Positions 1-4,405 of a stretch of 6,301 bases of DNA are shown in pieces. Origin of the DNA: Pyrodictiaceae archaeon (GTDB taxonomy: Archaea; Thermoproteota; Thermoprotei_A; Sulfolobales; Pyrodictiaceae); assembly GCA_015520245.1 (NCBI GenBank), contig WAQM01000050.1, forward strand, positions 1 to 6,301. The letters run 5' to 3'. Every line of letters starts with the position of its first letter. The first letter of the stretch is position 1. The position numbers were made by a program, and so were the translations under genes. A model generated the notes under the pieces. The model did no database searches. It saw nothing but the letters and a program-made list of their open reading frames with translations, and had not been told where the DNA came from.

Positions 1-25
1 GCTCGGAGATGTGTATAAGAGACAG
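1..25 (+). other. Illumina Nextera (Tn5) adapter remnant, not genomic
   Basis: Positions 7-25 read AGATGTGTATAAGAGACAG, which is exactly the 19-bp Tn5 mosaic end used in Nextera libraries. Positions 1-6 (GCTCGG) match the end of the Nextera read-2 adapter that precedes the mosaic end. Genomic sequence therefore starts at 26. This is untrimmed adapter at a contig end, not a native transposon. The last adapter base (G25) joins TG at 26-27 to create a false GTG start for the first gene. Confidence 0.96.
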
Positions 26-648
26 TGGTCACGGAGGTTATTGAGGCTAGAGTGGGCGCCGACGGGACGCTTGACCTCGTGAGGCTTGTGCTGGGCGGCA
101 GGTGCAGGGCGGTACTGAAGGTGACCAGGCCGGCCGCACTCACGATACAGCTGCGTAGGTGGGGCTACGAGGGCGAGGTGGGCGCGGAGCTCGTCGAGGC
201 GCAGCTGCCCGGTACGGCCTACCGGGTCGTAGAGGTGAGGGAGAAGGCGAGGGAGGCGGTCAACATAGAGGAGGCCGAGGTGGTGGTTGGCGTCGGCAGG
301 GGCTTCAGGAGGAAGGAGGACCTCAAGATGGCCGAGGAGCTGGCGTCGCTACTGGGCGGCGTCGTGGGCTGCACCAGGCCCATCGCGGCTGACTACGGGT
401 GGCTCAGCGAGGATAGGTGGATCGGCATTTCGGGCAAGAGGATAAGGCCGAGGCTCTACATAGCGATTGGGATCTCGGGGGCGCCCCAGCACATGGCCGC
501 GGCCATGGACAGCAAGGTCATAGTGGCCGTCAACAAGGACAAGAACGCGCCCATATTCCAGTACGCCGACTACGGCGTCGTCGCGGACCTCTACCAGTTC
601 GTGCCGGTGCTCATAGAGAGGCTCAAGCGTAGGCTCGGCAGGGCGTGA
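26..648 (+). CDS. etfA: Electron transfer flavoprotein alpha subunit, 5'-partial
   Basis: ETF alpha (FixB family) pairs with ETF beta as a soluble FAD-binding heterodimer that carries electrons between flavin dehydrogenases and a quinone reductase or other acceptor. About 207 residues are present, against roughly 300 or more in the family, so about the first third is missing. The C-terminal FAD domain is clear. Counting from the first codon it has GRGFRRKEDL near 91, the TRP motif near 117-119 (family SRP), ISGKRIRPRLYIAIGISGA from about 135, QHM near 155, NKDKNAPIF at 170-178 and ADYGVVADL at 181-189. The truncation is technical: the reading frame runs straight into adapter, and the apparent GTG start at 25 borrows an adapter base. 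The first real codon is NTG with N unknown. The ETF beta partner is not visible; it may lie upstream, beyond the contig end. The gene ends 4 nt before the stop of the convergent small gene. Confidence 0.93.
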
Positions 649-652
649 CGCG

Positions 653-847
653 CTAAGCGCTGGCACCCGCTTTCCCGGGCTTCTTCAGCGCGTAGCCGTG
701 GAAGGCGTCGAGCGCGTACTCCAACCCTATGAGCACGTATATTAGGGTCCATACCGGGTCGATGTGCGCCTCCTCCACGGCCTTATACGCGAAGAGGACG
801 GCTAGCGCGGCGGCGATCGCGCGGTGCAGGGCCGGCGCTAACCTCAT
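653..847 (-). CDS. Hypothetical small two-helix membrane protein (64 aa)
   Basis: I do not recognise the family. The 64-residue product has two hydrophobic stretches: residues about 8-24 (AIAAALAVLFAYK region) and about 31-52 (PVWTLIYVLIGLEYALDAF region). A short acidic turn (EEAHIDP) separates them, and the tail is basic (ALKKPGKAG). This pattern suggests a helical hairpin in the membrane. ATG at 845-847 is the only start codon between the in-frame upstream TAG and the hydrophobic region. A GGAGGG lies about 14 nt upstream, further than usual for a ribosome binding site. It lies downstream of the ThrC-like gene on the same strand (146-nt gap) and converges on etfA. The alternative is a chance ORF in GC-rich DNA; the membrane-like composition argues mildly against that. 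Confidence 0.5.
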   Translation of the reverse strand: MRLAPALHRAIAAALAVLFAYKAVEEAHIDPVWTLIYVLIGLEYALDAFHGYALKKPGKAGASA

Positions 848-993
848 TCCTGGGCGAGGACCCTCCGGGCGACCGCGACGAGGGTCAGCCTACTCCTCAC
901 CGCCTCCCACCCCCCTCAAGGCTGGGTTACAATAGGTTAGTCGCTCGCCCAGACCTGGATATCCCGCGGGGACCCCTTTATTACTATGGTTCG
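848..993. other. 146-nt intergenic spacer
   Basis: This separates the ThrC-like gene from the 64-residue ORF. It contains an AT-rich TAATAAA on the minus strand (977-983), a short direct repeat GGTTA on the plus strand near 925-940, and no convincing gene. An 18-codon minus-strand ORF (GTG start, TGA overlapping the ATG of the small gene) exists but is too short to support. Confidence 0.5.
977..983 (-). promoter_or_regulatory. Possible TATA box for the small membrane gene
   Basis: The minus strand reads TAATAAA in otherwise GC-rich DNA, just after the ThrC-like stop codon. At the usual archaeal spacing, transcription would start near 954, giving a leader of about 107 nt before the ATG at 847. 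It is a single weak AT island, so this is tentative. Confidence 0.25.
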
Positions 994-2382
994 CTACTGG
1001 CTCTGCCTGAGCACCTCATAGCCGCGTGTTGTCAGCGCGTAGAGTATCCTCTTGCCCTCGCGCCCCACCTGGGTTATGAGGCCCTCAGCCTCCAGGCTCT
1101 TCACGTGCTGGTGCACGGTGGCCAGGCTGAGCTTGATGCCCTCGCTCAGCAGCTGCTTCCATATCGCGTAGGTGTGCATCGTGCCCTTCTCGGCGAGTAT
1201 CTCGAGGATCCGCCTCTTGGCCTTGCTCAGCACCGGCACCGACTCGTCGAGGCTCATAAGCGCCTTGGAGGCCTCGGGCCACGCCCTCACGGCCTCGAGG
1301 AGGAGCAGGGGGTCGCGGCTACCGCCACCTGTGACCAGGGCGATCACGGACTCGCCGCGGTCTATGGACCCCTCTTCCGCTAGCTGCCAGGCGGCGGCGA
1401 CGCTAGCGGCGCCCGCGGGGTCCGCGACTATGCCCGTAGTCGACGCGAGCACGCCCAGCGCGCGGTAGACCCTGGACGGCTTGACCTCGATGATCGCGCC
1501 GCCGCGCTTGGCCACGAGCCTCCTCACAACGTCGAGCGCGAGGGGCCTCTCGACGACGAGCTCGGACAGCCCGACCTCGCTGCCGCCGCCCTCAACCCTC
1601 ACCCCGATCACCCGCGGCAGGTCCTTGACCACATCCTCCAGCTCGCTGAGCGCCTTGCATATCGATAGCGCGAGCAGGCCGTCGCCGACCGGCACGAGTA
1701 GCGCGTCGGGTGTGAGCCCGTAGGACACGATCTCGTAGACCAGGGTGCGGTAGCCCTCGAGCAGGCCAGGCGAGTAGGGAAGGATGAGGTGCACAGCCTT
1801 GGCGTCCGCTACCCGTGACGCCCGCTCCACAGCCTTCTCCACGCTCTGGGAGAGCGTGGGGGAGGCGCCCCGGAGCACGATGCTGTAGAGCTTGCTGGCC
1901 TCGACCCCCCTCTTGGTGTACACGGACGCCTGGACGCCGTAGGCGGCCGAGTAGGCCGCCACGGACGACACTAGGTCGCCGAGGCCGGCGGCGACGACGC
2001 TCCTCGCGCCGGCCTCGACGGCCCTTTCGAGCTCAACAGCGGAGCCGCGGTCTATGAAGCAGCCCGTGGGGTTGCACGCCTCGTTCTTCAGGAAGAACCT
2101 CCTAACCCCCAGCCTCTCGCCGAGCCTGTCGGCCCTAAGGATCGGGGTCCAAGCCTCGCCGAGGCTTAGGCCGGGCTGGCGCGTTGGCAGGAGCGGGAAG
2201 AAGGACCAGACGCCCCGCTCGAACCTCAGCCTCGACTCCCACAGCAGCCTCCGGATGGTTGAGGTGGGCGCGTCGTAGCCGACCACGAGAGGCGAGCCGC
2301 ACCTCTCGCACCTGGTGGGCTTACCGGTGTCCTCGTACGCGCGCCCGCAGAGCGGGCAGTACAGGGCGCGCCTAACCTCCAT
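994..2382 (-). CDS. Threonine-synthase-like pseudoenzyme fused to a winged HTH
   Basis: The 462-residue product has three parts. A zinc ribbon at 8-30 has cysteines 9, 12, 25 and 28. A fold-type II PLP domain of the threonine synthase family spans about 60-375 (NPTG 104-107, AGAAS near 323-327, ALVTGGGSRDP 348-358). A winged helix-turn-helix fills about 385-462 (KRRILEILAEKG, recognition-helix region LATVHQHVKSLEAEGLI, wing GREGKRILYAL). The motif that carries the PLP lysine (family SFKDRG) reads CFIDRG: Ile110, codon ATA at 2053-2055, replaces lysine. The PLP ring-contact SGN/TGN segment reads LGD (134-136), and the phosphate-loop segment reads VGDGLL (232-237). Threonine synthesis is therefore unlikely; a ligand-sensing regulator is inferred. 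I chose ATG 2382 because the zinc ribbon begins there and GGTG (2388-2391) precedes it by 5 nt. An open frame continues to 2559, but those residues resemble nothing and would overlap the divergent promoters. The frame is intact, so this is not a decayed gene. Confidence 0.85.
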   Translation of the reverse strand: MEVRRALYCPLCGRAYEDTGKPTRCERCGSPLVVGYDAPTSTIRRLLWESRLRFERGVWSFFPLLPTRQPGLSLGEAWTPILRADRLGERLGVRRFFLKNEACNPTGCFIDRGSAVELERAVEAGARSVVAAGLGDLVSSVAAYSAAYGVQASVYTKRGVEASKLYSIVLRGASPTLSQSVEKAVERASRVADAKAVHLILPYSPGLLEGYRTLVYEIVSYGLTPDALLVPVGDGLLALSICKALSELEDVVKDLPRVIGVRVEGGGSEVGLSELVVERPLALDVVRRLVAKRGGAIIEVKPSRVYRALGVLASTTGIVADPAGAASVAAAWQLAEEGSIDRGESVIALVTGGGSRDPLLLLEAVRAWPEASKALMSLDESVPVLSKAKRRILEILAEKGTMHTYAIWKQLLSEGIKLSLATVHQHVKSLEAEGLITQVGREGKRILYALTTRGYEVLRQSQ

Positions 2383-2387
2383 CCTAA

Positions 2388-2393
2388 CACCCT
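2388..2393 (-). promoter_or_regulatory. Ribosome binding site deciding the ThrC-like start
   Basis: The minus strand reads AGGGTG followed by TTAGG and ATG, placing a GGTG core 5 nt before the start at 2382. This matches the anti-Shine-Dalgarno end of archaeal 16S rRNA and favours this start over the longer frame beginning at 2559. Confidence 0.6.
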
Positions 2394-2482
2394 GCCGGGC
2401 GAGGACGAACCGGGCTTGGGGTGAGGGGCTCCTATAACATGGTGGCGTGATAGGGTCCGCCTCCTCGGGGGCGCGCCGGGGG

Positions 2483-2489
2483 TATATTA
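2483..2489 (-). promoter_or_regulatory. Candidate TATA box for the ThrC-like gene
   Basis: The minus strand reads CTAATATACC, with TAATATA as a TATA-like core. Transcription would start near 2460, giving a leader of about 78 nt to the ATG at 2382. A second, weaker candidate (TGTTATAG, minus strand, about 2432-2439) lies closer to the gene and would give a leader of about 25 nt. The core also reads as TATATTA on the plus strand, so direction is not certain. Confidence 0.4.
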
Positions 2490-2495
2490 GGGTTG

Positions 2496-2512
2496 AAGAG
2501 CGCCAAGCTCTT
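2496..2512. repeat. Perfect inverted repeat between divergent promoters (candidate operator)
   Basis: The sequence is AAGAGC-GCCAA-GCTCTT: 6-bp arms with a 5-nt spacer and no mismatches. It sits between the minus-strand TATA-like box (2483-2489) and the plus-strand one (2511-2517), and its right arm overlaps the latter by two bases. A dimeric winged-helix protein bound here would be placed to affect both promoters. The neighbouring ThrC-like fusion carries such a domain, but the link is inferred from position only. Confidence 0.45.
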
Positions 2513-2517
2513 TTATA
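2511..2517 (+). promoter_or_regulatory. Candidate TATA box for the inositol-phosphate solute operon
   Basis: CTCTTTTATAGCC is the clearest AT island on the plus strand in this spacer, with TTTTATA as the core. A start of transcription near 2540 would give a leader of about 40 nt to the ATG at 2578. It would drive the small membrane gene and, by read-through, the cytidylyltransferase and transferase genes. The same bases read TATAAAA on the minus strand, so use in the other direction is possible. Confidence 0.45.
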
Positions 2518-2577
2518 GCCGCTCGCGTGGCCGGGCGACTCCGGGTTTGGGGCGCCCAAGAGAGGTCCGCGGCGCTC

Positions 2578-2835
2578 ATGCGCGTGAGCAGCGCGGCGCT
2601 GGCGGCGCTCATGGCCTCGATAGGCATGGCAGCCATCGCCCTCGCCATAGCTGTGAAGGGGGTCGGGCTCAGTCCCGCCGGCTTCGCGGCCGCGGGGCTG
2701 GCGCTCCTCGCTGCGCTTGCGCTAGGCTCGGCGGCATCGAAGTGGCTAAGGGCTGGGACGCCCTCGCCCGGCCGGGGCCTAGCGTACATCGCGCTGCTCG
2801 CGGCGCTGGCGGCGGCTGTGCTGCTGGCAGGGTAG
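2578..2835 (+). CDS. Hypothetical small three-helix membrane protein (85 aa)
   Basis: I do not recognise the family. The product is very rich in alanine and leucine. It has three likely membrane helices: about residues 5-26 (SSAALAALMASIGMAAIALA), 33-53 (AAGLALLAALALG region) and 67-84 (AYIALLAALAAAVLLA). Short loops carry KWLRAGTPSPGRG between helices 2 and 3. I chose ATG 2578 because GAGAGGT (2560-2566) lies 11 nt upstream and the start falls about 40 nt after the TATA-like box. An in-frame GTG at 2527 would start only about 10 nt from that box; ATG 2611 is a further alternative. The stop codon is 15 nt before the GTG of the inositol-1-phosphate cytidylyltransferase, so the two are probably co-transcribed. 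A role beside a membrane-embedded transferase is possible, but nothing in the sequence gives a function. Confidence 0.6.
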   Translation: MRVSSAALAALMASIGMAAIALAIAVKGVGLSPAGFAAAGLALLAALALGSAASKWLRAGTPSPGRGLAYIALLAALAAAVLLAG

Positions 2836-2850
2836 GGCAGGTGTGCGGGC

Positions 2851-3594
2851 GTGCTTGACTTCGTGGTGCTCGCCGCCGGCCTCGGGACTAGGCTTCGAGG
2901 GACAGGCGGGAGGCCAAAGCCCCTGCTCGAGCTCGGCGGCGGCCTCACGCTGGTAGGCCTGGTGCTGGACGTGCTTAGGCACGCCGGCGCGCGGCGCGTG
3001 CACGTCGTTGTCGCGCCCGAGACGGCGAGGCACGTCGAGGAGGAGGGGTGGAGACTCGGCCTTGACGTGGTCACGGTGGTGAACCCGTGCTGGTGGCGCG
3101 AGAACGGGTTCAGTCTCGCCCTGGCCCTAAGCAGCGTCGAGTCGGACAAGGTGCTCGTGACGATGAGCGACCACGTGCTCCACCCGTCGATAGTGACGCA
3201 TGTTATCGGCGCGGCGGCGGCCTCGGACGCTGCAGCACTCGTTGGAGGCGATGCCTACGCCTACTACGTCGATCGCGAGGAGGCCACGAGGATCGAGGTC
3301 GCGGCCGGGGGCAAGGTGGTGAGGATAGGCAAGGGCGTCCGGCCCTACCACTACGTGGACGTCGGCGTGCTCGCGTTCAGCAGGTCCCACGTCGAGGCGG
3401 TACTGGCTGACGCCGGCGCGCAGCTACGCCTCAGCGACGTCGTGATGCTGCTGGCCAGCACATCCACGGTGCGAGTCGTCGAGGTCAGCGGCCTGCCGTG
3501 GACGGACGTCGATAGCGACACCGACTATTACGAGCTGCTGGCAGGGCGCACCCGCGCTGTCCTCGAGGAGGTGCTCCGGGAGCTGAGGAGGTGA
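2851..3594 (+). CDS. CTP:inositol-1-phosphate cytidylyltransferase (IPCT)
   Basis: A sugar-phosphate nucleotidyltransferase of the NTP_transferase fold. It is expected to make CDP-inositol and pyrophosphate from CTP and L-myo-inositol 1-phosphate. Visible motifs are LAAGLGTRL (7-15), RPKPL with Lys23 (21-25), NPCWWRENGFSLALAL (78-93, typical of IPCT-like enzymes), MSDH with Asp107 as probable metal ligand (105-108), YVDVGV (168-173) and PWTDVDSDTDY (216-226). The 247 residues form a single stand-alone domain. In several hyperthermophiles this domain is fused to the CDP-alcohol transferase that here is a separate gene immediately downstream. The GTG start is supported by AGGTG (2839-2843), 7 nt upstream, and by the N-terminal beta strand running directly into the nucleotide motif. 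The stop overlaps the next start. Substrate is inferred from the motifs plus the neighbouring transferase and inositol-phosphate synthase; a different sugar nucleotide is less likely. Confidence 0.85.
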   Translation: MLDFVVLAAGLGTRLRGTGGRPKPLLELGGGLTLVGLVLDVLRHAGARRVHVVVAPETARHVEEEGWRLGLDVVTVVNPCWWRENGFSLALALSSVESDKVLVTMSDHVLHPSIVTHVIGAAAASDAAALVGGDAYAYYVDREEATRIEVAAGGKVVRIGKGVRPYHYVDVGVLAFSRSHVEAVLADAGAQLRLSDVVMLLASTSTVRVVEVSGLPWTDVDSDTDYYELLAGRTRAVLEEVLRELRR

Positions 3595-4253
3595 GCGCCC
3601 TGGCGCACCCAGCTTCGAAGCCGACCGACGGGCCGGTGGCCCGCTACCTCAACCGGAGGCTATCGTGGCCTCTGACCATGATGATCGTGAGGTACAGGAT
3701 CCCGGTCACGCCCAACCAGGTGTCGCTGCTGAGCTTCGCCGTGGCTGTCGCAGCGGCCTACCTGCTGGCTGTGGGGCCCCACTGGCTGGGCGGGGCGCTC
3801 GTCCAGCTGTCCTCGGTGCTCGACGGGGTGGACGGCGAGCTCGCGCGCGTTACGGGCCGCGCGAGCCGGCGGGGCGCGTTCCTCGACGCGCTTCTCGACC
3901 GCTACGCCGACGCGGCCGTGATCGGGGGGCTAGCCTACTACGCCATGACGGTCCACGGGCCTAGCCCGCCCCTGGTGCTGCTGGCGCTGGCCGCGCTGGC
4001 GGGCGACATCATGGTCAGCTACCTCCACGCCCGCGGCGAGGCTAGCCTCGGGAGGCACCCGGCACTGATCGGTGTGGTCCCCCAGCTCGCCTCTCGCGAC
4101 GTCAGGCTCTTCGTAGTATTCCTCGGAGCACTGTTCGGCGCTCCGCTGGAGACCCTCATCACCATCACGGTGCTGAGCCATGGCTACGTCCTAGCTAAGC
4201 TCGTGGACGCCTACGTGAACTACGTTGAGCCGGAGCAGAAAGAAAGGGTTTAA
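3591..4253 (+). CDS. CDP-inositol:inositol-1-phosphate transferase (DIPP synthase), CDP-alcohol phosphotransferase family
   Basis: An integral membrane enzyme expected to condense CDP-inositol with inositol 1-phosphate, giving phosphorylated di-myo-inositol phosphate and CMP. The family signature D-x2-DG-x2-AR-x8-G-x3-D-x3-D is complete: D78, D81, G82, A85, R86, G95, D99 and D103, the metal and CDP site. Hydrophobic segments lie at about 43-62, 106-121, 126-145, 171-184 and 186-205; TPNQVSLLSF at 40-49 is the usual lead-in to the first core helix. The length, 220 residues, fits a single-domain member. The GTG start overlaps the upstream stop as GTGA, and GGGAG (3578-3582) lies 8 nt before it, so the two genes are likely translationally coupled. 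The family also includes archaetidylinositol-phosphate synthase. Coupling to IPCT favours DIP synthesis, but a lipid headgroup role cannot be excluded. Confidence 0.82.
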   Translation: MSALAHPASKPTDGPVARYLNRRLSWPLTMMIVRYRIPVTPNQVSLLSFAVAVAAAYLLAVGPHWLGGALVQLSSVLDGVDGELARVTGRASRRGAFLDALLDRYADAAVIGGLAYYAMTVHGPSPPLVLLALAALAGDIMVSYLHARGEASLGRHPALIGVVPQLASRDVRLFVVFLGALFGAPLETLITITVLSHGYVLAKLVDAYVNYVEPEQKERV

Positions 4254-4256
4254 ACC
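4247..4256. repeat. GGTTTAAACC palindrome, possible weak TATA element for ino1
   Basis: A 10-bp perfect palindrome that includes the TAA stop of the transferase gene. It follows a purine-rich stretch (AGAAAG) that could act as a BRE. If TTTAAA serves as a TATA box, transcription would begin near 4277 and leave a leader of about 130 nt before ino1. It may also be chance. Confidence 0.25.
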
Positions 4257-4405
4257 TCCCACCTGGCCGGTTCCCGCAGAAGCCCCCTACCCCATGGAGT
4301 GCGGGCTCGCGATCTTTTAGCCCTGCAGATGCGCTCGGAGTCCCACGCGTAGCCCATACCGTGCGCGACGCACGTGACCCGGAGGGTGTGGGGTGAGCCC
4401 ATACC
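4254..4405 (+). promoter_or_regulatory. 152-nt leader/intergenic region upstream of ino1 with repeats
   Basis: No protein gene is supported here. It holds an inverted repeat CCCGCA (4273-4278) / TGCGGG (4300-4305); a second, GGGCT (4303-4307) / AGCCC (4319-4323), which shares GGG with the first so the two hairpins would compete; a short AT island CTTTTAG (4314-4320), possibly a TATA element; and a compact hairpin CGTGCG-CGA-CGCACG (4360-4374). There is also a 10-nt direct repeat AGCCCATACC (4351-4360 and 4396-4405), the second copy abutting the ino1 ATG. The other solute genes are spaced by 15 nt or less, so ino1 probably has its own promoter or a regulated leader. RNA structure is unproven: short GC-rich hairpins are common by chance. 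Confidence 0.4.
4392..4397 (+). promoter_or_regulatory. Ribosome binding site of ino1
   Basis: GGTGAG lies 8 nt before the ATG at 4406 and fits the archaeal anti-Shine-Dalgarno sequence. It overlaps the start of the second AGCCCATACC copy, so anything masking that repeat could also mask translation initiation. Confidence 0.6.

Noticed and set aside
1..25. Native Tn5/IS50 mobile element end
   Set aside because: The mosaic end is a synthetic hybrid, and the six preceding bases match the Nextera adapter, so library origin explains it fully.
846..902. 18-codon minus-strand ORF whose TGA overlaps the ATG of the 64-residue gene
   Set aside because: The overlap is suggestive of coupling, but the frame is too short and lacks any recognisable pattern.
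2383..2559. N-terminal extension of the ThrC-like gene to the ATG at 2559
   Set aside because: The 59 added residues are low-complexity and unlike ThrC. They would cover both candidate promoters and overlap the divergent gene, and a better ribosome binding site precedes ATG 2382 where the zinc ribbon begins.
2487..3149. 220-codon minus-strand frame over the small membrane gene and IPCT
   Set aside because: The product is Ser/Pro/Ala-rich low complexity, typical of an antisense shadow, and it overlaps a clear nucleotidyltransferase.
4254..4405. tRNA or other known structural RNA in the ino1 leader
   Set aside because: No acceptor/T-arm pattern, no box C/D or H/ACA motifs and no recognised riboswitch core were seen.
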